Assembly (NCBI GenBank): GCA_009699825.1
Contig: WLNM01000011.1
Coordinates: 1-17,644, forward strand
Direction: 5' to 3'
Source: Actinomycetota bacterium
Lineage (GTDB): Bacteria; Actinomycetota; Actinomycetes; Nanopelagicales; Nanopelagicaceae
DNA length: 17,644 bases
The translations under genes were made by a program, and so were the position numbers. The notes beneath the pieces were generated by a model. That model made no database searches, had not been told where the DNA came from, and saw nothing but the letters and a program-made list of their open reading frames with translations. Positions within the stretch are counted from its first letter, which is position 1. Every line of letters starts with the position of its first letter. Of this stretch, positions 7,202 through 15,051 are shown in pieces.

Positions 7202-7912
7202 TTAATGTCCCATTCCTAATCCGCCGTCGACAGGTATTACGGCTCCGGTTATATAACCAGCTTTTTCTGATGCAATAAATGAAACAACATCAGCGATTTC
7301 CTTAACATCTGAGAAACGTCCCAAAGGAATTGACCCAGCAATCTCTTGTCGACGTTTATCCTCTAGGGCAGCAGTCATATCAGTTTCTACAAATCCTGGA
7401 GAAATAACATTGGCAGTAATTCCACGACTTCCTAGTTCTCGAGCGAATGAACGAGCCATGCCAATTAAGCCCGATTTACTTGCTGCGTAATTAACTTGAC
7501 CCGGTGAGCCAAGCAATCCAACCACAGAACCAATAAAAATCAGGCGTCCTTTTTTGATCTTAAGTAATCCTTTGGTTGCTCTCTTCGCAATTCGAAATGC
7601 CCCTGTAAGATTGGCGTTAATAACATCTTCAAAATCTTGATCAGACATTCGCATCACGAGAGAATCTTTAGTTATACCCGCATTGCAGATAAGAACTTCC
7701 GGAATACCCCATGTATTTTCGATGTGATTGAACGCCTCATCAACACTGTTCGTAGACGTTACATCCACAGACACACAATCAAAACCAGCAACTACAGCCC
7801 CTGAACGTGAACTGATAACGACGTGAAAACCATCTTCTGACAAAGAATGAGCGATAGCTAAACCGATGCCACGATTTCCGCCGGTAACGAAGGCGATTGG
7901 CTTAGCGGACAT
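7202..7912 (-). CDS. fabG: 3-oxoacyl-[acyl-carrier-protein] reductase
   Basis: FabG reduces 3-oxoacyl-ACP to 3-hydroxyacyl-ACP with NADPH in fatty acid synthesis. The 236-residue classical SDR shows the cofactor motif TGGNRGIG at 10-17, NAG at 77-79, the catalytic tetrad N101, S129, Y142 and K146 (YAASK), and the PG motif SPGFVETDM at 171-179. It ends VIPVDGGLGMGH. Being next to an enoyl-ACP reductase supports FabG over other SDRs. The ATG has no Shine-Dalgarno but is preceded by TAGATT and 6 nt, suggesting a leaderless start. It is divergent from the DUF3099 gene, with 78 bp between the two start codons. Confidence 0.93.
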   Translation of the reverse strand: MSAKPIAFVTGGNRGIGLAIAHSLSEDGFHVVISSRSGAVVAGFDCVSVDVTSTNSVDEAFNHIENTWGIPEVLICNAGITKDSLVMRMSDQDFEDVINANLTGAFRIAKRATKGLLKIKKGRLIFIGSVVGLLGSPGQVNYAASKSGLIGMARSFARELGSRGITANVISPGFVETDMTAALEDKRRQEIAGSIPLGRFSDVKEIADVVSFIASEKAGYITGAVIPVDGGLGMGH

Positions 7913-7918
7913 ACTGCA

Positions 7919-7924
7919 AATCTA
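7919..7924 (-). promoter_or_regulatory. Candidate -10 element of the fabG-fabI operon (TAGATT)
   Basis: TAGATT on the minus strand matches TANNNT and is followed by exactly 6 nt and the fabG ATG, which suggests a leaderless transcript. TTCACT lies 18 bp upstream and is a possible weak -35. The divergent -10 of the DUF3099 gene is in the same 78-bp gap. Confidence 0.55.
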
Positions 7925-7978
7925 CTGGCTACTATCGCGTAAAGTGAATTTCATCGAGCATCGTGTCTTTGACTAGCC

Positions 7979-7984
7979 TAGAAT
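7979..7984 (+). promoter_or_regulatory. Candidate -10 element of the DUF3099 gene (TAGAAT)
   Basis: TAGAAT matches TANNNT and is followed by exactly 6 nt (CAGCGC) and the ATG at 7991. There is no Shine-Dalgarno, so a leaderless mRNA is likely. No clear -35 is seen at 16-18 bp. Confidence 0.55.
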
Positions 7985-7990
7985 CAGCGC

Positions 7991-8263
7991 ATGGCTAAAG
8001 ATGAAGACATCTACGACATAACTAGTGCCCAAAAATCTTTGAGTTCTGATCAACCCGGACGCCAACGTAGATATTTCATCTCAATGATGGTTCGTACTGC
8101 TTGTTTTATATTGACTGTAGTTCTACCTAGCCCATTTCGCTGGATTGCCTTAGTAGGAGCGGTTTTTCTTCCCTATATCGCTGTGGTCGTCGCAAATGCT
8201 GGTCGGGAAACAATTCTTCCTGGTACCGCAATCTTAAAAAAGAAACCTAAATCTCTCTCCTAG
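7991..8263 (+). CDS. DUF3099 family small membrane protein
   Basis: The function is unknown. The 90-residue protein matches the actinobacterial DUF3099 pattern: an N-terminal ITSAQKSLSSDQPGRQRRYF stretch (10-29), a first hydrophobic segment at about 31-46, a short turn with PSPFRW, and a second segment at about 50-68 ending in the conserved LPYIAVVVANAGRE. The tail is lysine-rich. It should be an inner-membrane protein with two helices and, by the positive-inside rule, both ends in the cytoplasm. It is followed after 20 bp by a SURF1 family gene in the same direction and is divergent from fabG. The SURF1 neighbour hints at a link to respiration or the membrane, but nothing in the sequence shows it. 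The family match is from recognition of the motif order, without a search. Confidence 0.88.
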   Translation: MAKDEDIYDITSAQKSLSSDQPGRQRRYFISMMVRTACFILTVVLPSPFRWIALVGAVFLPYIAVVVANAGRETILPGTAILKKKPKSLS

Positions 8264-8271
8264 AATGAAGT

Positions 8272-8277
8272 TAAGAT
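8272..8277 (+). promoter_or_regulatory. Candidate -10 element of the SURF1 gene (TAAGAT)
   Basis: TAAGAT lies in the 20-bp gap after the DUF3099 stop and is followed by exactly 6 nt (TAAGCC) and the GTG at 8284. The spacing is the same as at four other genes here. The SURF1 gene could therefore be transcribed on its own as a leaderless mRNA besides any read-through. The match to TANNNT could be chance in this one case. Confidence 0.4.
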
Positions 8278-8283
8278 TAAGCC

Positions 8284-8973
8284 GTGTCTAAAGAACGGTA
8301 TGCAGTTCTAAAAACCCTTATAGCTTTAGCTTTGGTAGTACTTTGTATATGGGCTGCACAATGGCAATATCACCGTGGAGTCGACCGTCACTCTCGAAAC
8401 AATATGATCAAAGAACAATCGCAATTAACCCCAATAGAAATCCAAGATCTAGATGGAAATCTTCCCTCTTTCGAATGGAGAGAAATCATTGTCAAAGGTT
8501 CTTTTGACTCAGACAATGAGATATTGCTCCGAAATCGGTATCACGACGGAGTTTATGGTTTTGAACAATTAACACTTTTTATGATTGGTGAGAAAAAAAT
8601 CTGGGTAGATCGTGGGTGGATTCAAGCCGGATCGGATGCAACAGTTTCTCCAAATTTCCAGAAAACTTATGAAAATGGAGTAACAATCAATGGTCGTCTG
8701 CGTTTAGATTCTTCCCTACCCCAAGGTAAATTCTTCGCCGTGTCTCAGGGACCCAATAAGAATCTAATCTCTCAATTAAATGCTCAAAATGGTGTACAAA
8801 CGGAAGATTTTTATGTCGATTTAATCTCTTCATCAGATCAACGAATGAATCCAGATGTACCGGTGGAATTACCGGAACTTAGCGATGGTCCACATATGGC
8901 GTATGCATTGCAATGGATATTTTTCGCTGGGCTAGTTATTTATGGAAGACGACTCATTCGAAAGAACCCCTAA
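8284..8973 (+). CDS. SURF1 family cytochrome c oxidase biogenesis protein
   Basis: SURF1 proteins help insert heme a into subunit I of aa3-type cytochrome c oxidase. The 229-residue protein has the family layout. An N-terminal transmembrane helix at about 9-25 is followed by the conserved WQYHRG (27-32). A periplasmic domain of about 175 residues contains LLRNRYHDGVYGFEQLT (81-97) and VDRGWIQ (108-114). A conserved C-terminal GPHMAYALQWIFFA leads into a second helix at about 207-221. The start is GTG, without a Shine-Dalgarno. The last 42 bp overlap the end of the ABC transporter gene on the other strand; both reading frames look intact, so the overlap seems real. The heme A synthase gene ctaA near the right end of the window fits this role. 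Confidence 0.93.
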   Translation: MSKERYAVLKTLIALALVVLCIWAAQWQYHRGVDRHSRNNMIKEQSQLTPIEIQDLDGNLPSFEWREIIVKGSFDSDNEILLRNRYHDGVYGFEQLTLFMIGEKKIWVDRGWIQAGSDATVSPNFQKTYENGVTINGRLRLDSSLPQGKFFAVSQGPNKNLISQLNAQNGVQTEDFYVDLISSSDQRMNPDVPVELPELSDGPHMAYALQWIFFAGLVIYGRRLIRKNP

Positions 8974-10824
8974 ATCTTGTCTTGCATAGAGCTCGGAATA
9001 GAGTCCGCCAGTATTTATTAAATCATCATGCTTGCCACGTTCAACAATAATGCCCTGTTCAAGTACGATAATTTGATCTGCCTCTTTTATCGTACTGAGT
9101 CGATGGGCAATAACAATACTTGTGCGATTTTTTAAGGCTGACTTTAAAGCTTGCTGAACAAGCGCTTCATTTTCTGAGTCCAAATGCGCAGTGGCTTCAT
9201 CAAGAATGACGACAGATGGAGATTTAAGTAATAGCCGAGCAATTGCCAATCGTTGTTTCTCTCCCCCGGATAACCTATGACCACGTTCGCCCACGAGAGT
9301 TTCGAATCGATTCGGCAAGGATTCAATCAAATCCCAAATTTGGGCAGCACGACAAGCATTTTCCATTTCCTCTTCCGTTGCATCATCTTTTGCATATCTT
9401 AAATTTGCTGCAATGCTGTCATGAAAAAGGTGGGCGTCTTGAGTTACTACGCCAATATTTGAACGAAGTGATTCCAACGTTAAATCTCTAACATCGATTG
9501 CATCTATCGCAATAGAACCCGAAGTTACGTCATAGAGTCTCGGCACTAACGCACTGATTGTTGTTTTACCAGCACCCGATGGACCCACAATCGCTGTGAA
9601 TGTACCTGCTTTCACCTCAAAAGAAATATTTTTTAGAATCTCGCCACTTTGAATTACTTCTTCTTTGGCGGCAGATTCGAGGGATGCAAGAGATATTTGA
9701 TCAGGACGAGGATAAGAAAACACTACGTTTCTAAATTCTATTGACGGTACTTTGCTCGTCATAGTTTTTGCATCATCGCTATTGGAAACCATTGGTTTTA
9801 AATCCAACACTTCAAATACCCTTTCGAAAGAGACAAGGGCAGTCATAACATCGATTCGCACGTTAGACAGAGCCGTCAATGGTCCGTAAAGACGGGCTAG
9901 TAAAGCAGTGATTGCGAGTAACGTTCCAACCGTCACCGTTCCATTCAGCGCTAAATGGCCACCAATTCCGTAAGCAAAAGCTGTTGCAACAGCTGCAACA
10001 CTTGTAAGAGCAATGAAAAATACTCTGTTTAACATCGCCATACTAATTCCGATATCAGCGACCCGTTTTGCTCTGGATCGAAAAAAATCATTTTCTTTTT
10101 GTGCTTGTCCGTAGAGCGCTACAAGCATTGCACCCGAAACATTAAATCGTTCAGTCATTGTTGATGACATTGCTGCATTTAGATTAAATGAATCTCTCGT
10201 AAGCGATTGCAGTTTACGGCCTACCCATTTCGTTGGTATTAAGAACAAGGGTAAAAGCAACAGAGAAACAACTGTTATTTGCCAAGAAAGAAAGAGCATT
10301 GTGGCTGTGACCAGAATTAGACTAACAACATTACTGAGGACCCCTGATAACGAGGATGTGAAGGCTTGCTGGGCTCCTATTACATCTGAATTAATTCTTG
10401 ATATCAGTGCGCCAGTCTGAGTTCTTGTGAAAAAAGCGATTGACTGCTTTTGAACATGAGCAAAAACCTGTGAACGTAAATCATAAATAAGGCCTTCACC
10501 GATCCGCGCCGAAAACCAACGACCAATAATGCTCATCAGCGCATCTGCTATAGCTAGCAAGCCAACGATGAAAGCTAGTCGGGTAATTAGGTCTGCATTC
10601 TTCGGTATTACGCCATCATCAATCAATTGACGCAGTAAAAGCGGAGTTGCGATAACTAGAAAAGCATCGATAACAACGGTAATTAAAAATATCGAAAGGT
10701 ATAGCCGATACGGTTGTGCGAATTCGAAGATGCGCCGAACGGTTCCGGGTTTAAGTTTTTGATTTTTAACCGATGGGTCAGCAGTCATTGTCCGATGAGC
10801 GGACCACACTGCTTGAACTGACAT
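8932..10824 (-). CDS. ABC transporter, fused permease and ATP-binding protein (exporter half-transporter)
   Basis: This is a 630-residue ABC exporter half that would work as a dimer in the cytoplasmic membrane; the substrate is unknown. The transmembrane domain has about six helices between residues 42 and 312, then a nucleotide-binding domain at about 360-610. All key motifs are intact: Walker A GPSGAGKT (414-421), Q-loop Q462, signature LSGGE (518-522), Walker B VVILDE (538-543) and H-loop H574. It starts 3 bp after sufT, so it is probably the last gene of the suf operon. Multidrug or lipid exporters share this design, and so do Atm1/ABCB7 exporters tied to Fe-S metabolism; the sequence alone does not decide. 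M13 is an alternative start. There is no Shine-Dalgarno. The 3' end overlaps the SURF1 gene tail to tail. Confidence 0.93.
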   Translation of the reverse strand: MSVQAVWSAHRTMTADPSVKNQKLKPGTVRRIFEFAQPYRLYLSIFLITVVIDAFLVIATPLLLRQLIDDGVIPKNADLITRLAFIVGLLAIADALMSIIGRWFSARIGEGLIYDLRSQVFAHVQKQSIAFFTRTQTGALISRINSDVIGAQQAFTSSLSGVLSNVVSLILVTATMLFLSWQITVVSLLLLPLFLIPTKWVGRKLQSLTRDSFNLNAAMSSTMTERFNVSGAMLVALYGQAQKENDFFRSRAKRVADIGISMAMLNRVFFIALTSVAAVATAFAYGIGGHLALNGTVTVGTLLAITALLARLYGPLTALSNVRIDVMTALVSFERVFEVLDLKPMVSNSDDAKTMTSKVPSIEFRNVVFSYPRPDQISLASLESAAKEEVIQSGEILKNISFEVKAGTFTAIVGPSGAGKTTISALVPRLYDVTSGSIAIDAIDVRDLTLESLRSNIGVVTQDAHLFHDSIAANLRYAKDDATEEEMENACRAAQIWDLIESLPNRFETLVGERGHRLSGGEKQRLAIARLLLKSPSVVILDEATAHLDSENEALVQQALKSALKNRTSIVIAHRLSTIKEADQIIVLEQGIIVERGKHDDLINTGGLYSELYARQDLGVLSNESSSINN

Positions 10825-10827
10825 TAC

Positions 10828-11139
10828 TTAAACCGTAAAGCCCAATGCCCTGAGCTGTTCGCGGCCATCATCTGTAATTTTATCTGGGCCCCATGGCGGC
10901 ATCCACACCCAATTAATTTTGACATCATTTGTCATACCAGCAAGAGCTTGTCTGGTTTGATCTTCAATGACATCTTGTAGTGGGCATGCAGCGGACGTAA
11001 GAGTCATGTTGAGAACCGCTATATTGGATTCATCAACCATGATGTCGTAAATTAAACCTAAATCAACAACATTTATTCCCAATTCAGGGTCTACGACATC
11101 CTTCATCGCTTCAGTTACATCATCAACACTCGTTGTCAT
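10828..11139 (-). CDS. sufT: SufT, DUF59/MIP18 family Fe-S maturation protein
   Basis: SufT proteins assist Fe-S cluster maturation or transfer to target proteins in the cytoplasm. The 103-residue protein is a single DUF59 domain, with DPELGINVVDLGLIYDI at 17-33, TLTSAACPLQDVIE at 46-59 carrying the conserved cysteine C52, and WVWMPPWGPDKIT at 77-89. A GAAGGG stretch upstream may serve as a Shine-Dalgarno. It follows sufU after about 30 bp and ends 3 bp before the ABC exporter gene. The suf context separates it from DUF59 proteins of phenylacetate degradation (PaaD). Confidence 0.93.
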   Translation of the reverse strand: MTTSVDDVTEAMKDVVDPELGINVVDLGLIYDIMVDESNIAVLNMTLTSAACPLQDVIEDQTRQALAGMTNDVKINWVWMPPWGPDKITDDGREQLRALGFTV

Positions 11140-11169
11140 TGTTACAGACCCTTCTCGATGGAGTTTAGT

Positions 11170-11613
11170 TTAGTTCTTTTTCTGAGCTTGTACTGACGCA
11201 TCTTTAAAAGCCATCCAGCCTAATAACGCGCATTTAATTCGAGCGGGATATTGAGACACGCCCGTAAGTGAAACCGCGTCTTCCAGAATCGTTTCATCTG
11301 GTTTTCCGCTTCCTTTGCTTTGCATCAGCTGAACAAAGTTATCAAATATAAGTTGCGCTGCTGACAAATCTTTACCAATCATTAGACCGCTCATGATCGA
11401 TACGCTGGCTTGTGAAATTGAACATCCAACACCATCCCATGAAATTGCTTTTACTACAGGGCCTTCTAACGAGATATTGAGTGTGATTTCATCCCCGCAA
11501 CTTGGATTGATGTGATGAACTTGCGCGTCAAAGGTTGTAGATAGGCCTTTATTCTCTGGATGTTTATAATGATCCAAAATTACTTCTTGATACAGATTAT
11601 CTAGTTGCATCAT
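11170..11613 (-). CDS. sufU: SufU, zinc-dependent sulfurtransferase of the SUF system
   Basis: SufU accepts persulfide sulfur from SufS through a zinc-bound cysteine and passes it to SufBCD. I set the start at the ATG at 11613, which overlaps the sufS stop as ATGA; a longer reading to 11745 would only extend into sufS. The 147-residue protein begins MMQLDNLYQEVILDHYKHPE and keeps all zinc-site residues: C39 and D41 (NPSCGDE), C64 (GVGCSIS) and C128 (RIKCALLGW). The 18-21 residue insertion between the second and third cysteines typical of SufU relative to IscU is consistent with its length. M46 at 11610 is an alternative start. Coupled translation with sufS matches their physical partnership. 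Confidence 0.95.
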   Translation of the reverse strand: MMQLDNLYQEVILDHYKHPENKGLSTTFDAQVHHINPSCGDEITLNISLEGPVVKAISWDGVGCSISQASVSIMSGLMIGKDLSAAQLIFDNFVQLMQSKGSGKPDETILEDAVSLTGVSQYPARIKCALLGWMAFKDASVQAQKKN

Positions 11614-12857
11614 TGACCGAAATATTTCTTGGCATCTTTTACGCCCCCAACTAAAGCATCCAAATCTGAAAAATCGTTGTACAAATACATTGATGCTCTG
11701 GTTGTGGCGGGAACACCAAGTGCTCTTGTGAGCGGCCACGCACAATGATGACCGGTTCTCACCGCAATGCCGAGACTATCTAAGTACTGACCAAGATCAT
11801 GCGGGTGAATACCTTCAACTGTGAAAGAAACTATTCCTCCACGCATTGAACTATCCAAAGGCCCCACAATTGCAATACCTTCAATTTTTCCAAGTTCGGT
11901 TAACAAGTAAGAAGTTAATTCTTCCTCATGCTTGTGAATGGCATCCATTCCAATATTTTGGAGATACTTTAGAGCAGCACCTAGTCCAACAACTTGGGCC
12001 ATGTTTGGAACACCTGCTTCAAACTTTTTTGGTGCCTGAGCCCATGTTGCATCAGTCATCGTTACATTCTCAATCATTGATCCACCAAATAAGAATGGAG
12101 GAAGCTCATTAAGTAATTCATAGGATCCCCACAAAACTCCAACACCCGTCGGACCTAAAGCCTTGTGACCAGAAAATGTTAAGAAATCTGCCCCAAGTTT
12201 GCGCGCATTAACTGCTACGTGGGGAACCGACTGACAAGCATCAACAATAACTACTGCACCCACTGCGTGAGCTTTCTTAATTATTTGATCAAGATTAACA
12301 ATTGTTCCTAGAACATTTGATTGCTGGGTAATAGCTACAATCTTTGTTTTCTCCGTGATCAAAGAATCAATATTTGACTCATCCAATCGTCCATCGGGTG
12401 TGACGCTAAACCATTTAAGTGCTGCGCCACTGCGCTTTGCTAATTGCTGCCAAGGAATCAAATTGGCATGATGCTCCATCTCGGAGACAACAATCGTGTG
12501 TTCTGGACCAATAGCGAAACGACTGCCCGGTTCAGCATTGGTAAATGCATAAGCTAAGAGATTGAGAGATTCTGTAGCGCCTTTGGTAAAAACAATCTCT
12601 TGAGAATCGGCTCCAAGAAATGCAGCCACAGTTTCGCGGGCTGCTTCAAAGAGCTCGGTAGCTTCTTCTGCTAATTGATGAGCACCGCGGTGCGCTGCCG
12701 CATTATGCAATTTATAGAAATCAATTTCAGCATCAATAACCACTTGTGGTTTTTGACTTGTGGCTCCACTATCTAAGTAGATAAGTTTTTTGCCATCGCG
12801 AATCGTGCGAGTAAAGATTGGAAAATCTTTACGAATCCGTTCGACATCAAGTGACAT
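11610..12857 (-). CDS. sufS: SufS-type group II cysteine desulfurase
   Basis: SufS is a PLP enzyme that removes sulfur from L-cysteine, leaving alanine and an enzyme persulfide for SufU. The 415-residue protein has normal length. Visible features are SEMEHHANLIPWQ at 125-137 (the histidine that stacks on PLP), D206 and Q209 in VIVDACQ, the PLP-binding K232 in TFSGHKALGPTGVGVLWG, and the catalytic C372 in RTGHHCAWP. The C-terminal R387ASMYLYN matches the RASxxxYN motif of the family. It starts 8 bp after sufC and its stop overlaps the sufU start. No Shine-Dalgarno is obvious before the ATG. Confidence 0.96.
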   Translation of the reverse strand: MSLDVERIRKDFPIFTRTIRDGKKLIYLDSGATSQKPQVVIDAEIDFYKLHNAAAHRGAHQLAEEATELFEAARETVAAFLGADSQEIVFTKGATESLNLLAYAFTNAEPGSRFAIGPEHTIVVSEMEHHANLIPWQQLAKRSGAALKWFSVTPDGRLDESNIDSLITEKTKIVAITQQSNVLGTIVNLDQIIKKAHAVGAVVIVDACQSVPHVAVNARKLGADFLTFSGHKALGPTGVGVLWGSYELLNELPPFLFGGSMIENVTMTDATWAQAPKKFEAGVPNMAQVVGLGAALKYLQNIGMDAIHKHEEELTSYLLTELGKIEGIAIVGPLDSSMRGGIVSFTVEGIHPHDLGQYLDSLGIAVRTGHHCAWPLTRALGVPATTRASMYLYNDFSDLDALVGGVKDAKKYFGQ

Positions 12858-12865
12858 AAGGAGAA

Positions 12866-13618
12866 TTAGCTACCGACGTATTCGGCATACCCCTGAGCTT
12901 CAAGTTTGTCGGCCAACTCTGGGCCGCCTGCTTCAACAACTTTGCCGTTAGCAAAAACGTGAACGAAATCCGGTTTGATATAACGAAGAATTCGGGTGTA
13001 GTGCGTGATGAGTAAAACACCTAAATTGTTAGCATCTTTTGCGCGGTTAACACCTTCAGAGACGATTCGTAGAGCGTCTACATCTAAGCCTGAGTCTGTT
13101 TCATCGAGGATGGCAATTTTTGGCTTAAGCAACTCGAGCTGCATGATTTCGTGACGCTTCTTTTCTCCGCCGGAAAAACCTTCGTTTACATTTCTCTGAG
13201 CAAAGCTTGGATCAATCGATAGCGCATCCATGGCGTCCTTCACTTCTGTTACCCATGTACGAAGTTTGGGTGCTTCACCACGCAACGCTGTAGCTGCGGT
13301 GCGAAGAAAGTTTGAAACAGAAACACCTGGAACTTCTACGGGATATTGCATGGCAAGGAACAGACCAGCTTTTGCTCTTTCATCAACACTCATGTCTAGA
13401 ACATCAGCACCGTCAAGAGTTACCGAACCACCTGTAATCGTGTATTTAGGGTGTCCAGCAATCGAGTAAGCGAGAGTTGATTTACCAGAACCATTCGGTC
13501 CCATGATTGCGTGCGTCTCACCGGACTTAATCGTTAAATCTACGCCTTTTAAAATCTCTACAGCACCGGTTTCAGTGTTAACAGAAACTTGTAGGTTTCG
13601 GATCTCTAGTGTGCTCAT
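12866..13618 (-). CDS. sufC: SufC, ATPase of the SufBCD Fe-S scaffold
   Basis: SufC is the soluble ABC-type ATPase that drives shape changes in SufBCD during cluster assembly; it is not a transporter. The 250-residue protein has Walker A GPNGSGKST at 40-48, Q-loop Q91, the SufC-type signature FSGGEKKRHEIMQL at 148-161, Walker B IAILDE at 168-173 followed by TDSGLD, and H-loop H206. FSGGEKKR and DETDSGLD are diagnostic for SufC among ABC ATPases. It lies 34 bp after the Rieske gene and 8 bp before sufS. Only a weak purine stretch precedes the ATG. Confidence 0.97.
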   Translation of the reverse strand: MSTLEIRNLQVSVNTETGAVEILKGVDLTIKSGETHAIMGPNGSGKSTLAYSIAGHPKYTITGGSVTLDGADVLDMSVDERAKAGLFLAMQYPVEVPGVSVSNFLRTAATALRGEAPKLRTWVTEVKDAMDALSIDPSFAQRNVNEGFSGGEKKRHEIMQLELLKPKIAILDETDSGLDVDALRIVSEGVNRAKDANNLGVLLITHYTRILRYIKPDFVHVFANGKVVEAGGPELADKLEAQGYAEYVGS

Positions 13619-13652
13619 GGTTGACCTGTTATCTCTCGTATTTGTTTGGGGA

Positions 13653-13967
13653 CTATTTATTCGTTAATTGAACTTCTATAACATCATCGACGATGCTAAC
13701 TGGATAGGTTTTCACTGCAATATTTGCTGGAAGAGTTAAAGCTTCACCAGTGCGCAAATCGAATTCAGCGCCGTGTAGCCAACATTCAATCTTAAAATCT
13801 GTAACATCACCTTCAGATAAAGAAGCCTCCGAATGCGTACACGTATCGTTTATGGCAAAAACTTCATCGCCTATTCGCGTGAGGCAAATATCCTCACCAT
13901 TGATCGATACCTTCTTCGGTTTGCGATTTTGCAATTCAGAAAATTTGATTAAGCTCACCTTAAGCAC
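13653..13967 (-). CDS. Rieske [2Fe-2S] ferredoxin-like protein within the suf operon
   Basis: This is a 104-residue stand-alone Rieske protein, related to the ferredoxin subunits of ring-hydroxylating oxygenases. The cluster ligands are complete: C43-x-H45 (DTCTHSEASL) and C62-x2-H65 (ECWLHGAEFD), with 16 residues between H45 and C62. The start used here is GTG at 13967, which overlaps the sufD stop by 8 nt; GTG at 13958, three codons downstream, is an equally good choice. No oxygenase partner is present. Its place between sufD and sufC, also found in some other actinobacteria, suggests electron supply to cluster assembly or use as a recipient, but this role is an inference. The fold and cluster type are clear. 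Confidence 0.93.
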   Translation of the reverse strand: MLKVSLIKFSELQNRKPKKVSINGEDICLTRIGDEVFAINDTCTHSEASLSEGDVTDFKIECWLHGAEFDLRTGEALTLPANIAVKTYPVSIVDDVIEVQLTNK

Positions 13968-15051
13968 CAGCCTTTACAAGTTCATCATCGATACGCTGCA
14001 TCAAGCGATCTTGAATCTCTGAATCAGCAATTTCGGTGATAATTTCAGCAAAGAAACCACGCACAACCAAGCGTCGAGCGTCTTCCACGGAAATACCGCG
14101 AGACATTAAATAGAAAAGCTGTTCATCATCAAAACGACCAGTTGTGCTTGCGTGACCTGCTCCAACAATTTCGCCAGTTTCGATCTCTAAATTTGGCACT
14201 GAATCGGCCCGAGCACCGTCTGTGAGCAATAGGTTTCGATTAAGTTCGTAAGTATCGGTTCCTTCAGCATTGGCGCGGATGAAAACATCACCAATCCAAA
14301 CTGTGTGTGCTTTATCTCCAGATAAAGCACCCTTGAAATTAACTCTAGATTTAGCATTAGGAACACAGTGATCAACAAAAATGCGGTGCTCAAAGAACTG
14401 CCCGGCAGTTGCAAAATAAACACCAATTAATTCAGCGTCTGCGCCAGGGCCAGTGAATTCAACTGTTGGAAGTAAGCGAACTACGGAGCCGCCAATAGTC
14501 ACAGTTATGGATTTAAACATGGCATCTTTATCAACGATTGCGTGGTGCTTACCAACATGAACGGTTTTTGAGTCCCACTCTTGCAAAGTAACAAAAGTTA
14601 AGTGAGCCCCTGATTCAACTTTGAATTCGATTTCTTCTGCTAACAAGGTGTCCCCTGTATTTGCAAGAATCACTGTTGCCCGTGCATTCGATCCCACATG
14701 GATTAAAACACGAGAGAATTCAGCTGCGTTGAGATCAAAAGTTTTTCTCGACAGGTGAATAGGAGAACTAACTTCAGTATTTGCAGCGATTTTCAACACT
14801 GCAACATCCAATGAAAACTCTCTGACTCTATTCATTACTGCGTCATCAGTTGTGCTCAATGAAGGCAAAAGCTCACGCGAAATTCTTTCGAAGCTAACTC
14901 CAGGGGTAACCTCGGAGTGCATTGAGAGAGAACGATGCTCTGCTATTGCTGCAGAACCATCGTGTAAGCCTTTAAGTCGATTGAGTGGAGTAAAACGCCA
15001 CGACTCTTCTCGCCCATGAGGCACCAAAATATTTGTGGTTAAAACACTCAT
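13960..15051 (-). CDS. sufD: SufD, Fe-S cluster assembly scaffold protein
   Basis: SufD pairs with SufB on a SufC dimer to form the SUF scaffold and aids iron entry. The 363-residue protein has the short bacterial SufD layout: an N-terminal segment with GREESWRFTPLNRLKGL (13-29), a right-handed beta-helix core, and the conserved C-terminal region PNLEIETGEIVGAGHASTTG (286-305), with H300 probably matching the functional histidine of E. coli SufD. The motif QLFYLMSRG (311-319) and a final helical domain follow. The ATG overlaps the sufB stop by one base (TAATG). Both the beta-helix pattern and the neighbour genes support the call. Confidence 0.95.
   Translation of the reverse strand: MSVLTTNILVPHGREESWRFTPLNRLKGLHDGSAAIAEHRSLSMHSEVTPGVSFERISRELLPSLSTTDDAVMNRVREFSLDVAVLKIAANTEVSSPIHLSRKTFDLNAAEFSRVLIHVGSNARATVILANTGDTLLAEEIEFKVESGAHLTFVTLQEWDSKTVHVGKHHAIVDKDAMFKSITVTIGGSVVRLLPTVEFTGPGADAELIGVYFATAGQFFEHRIFVDHCVPNAKSRVNFKGALSGDKAHTVWIGDVFIRANAEGTDTYELNRNLLLTDGARADSVPNLEIETGEIVGAGHASTTGRFDDEQLFYLMSRGISVEDARRLVVRGFFAEIITEIADSEIQDRLMQRIDDELVKAGA

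Noticed and set aside
11614..11745. N-terminal extension of SufU by 44 residues
   Set aside because: It lies inside sufS in another frame and has no SufU similarity; the ATGA overlap at 11613 is the natural start.
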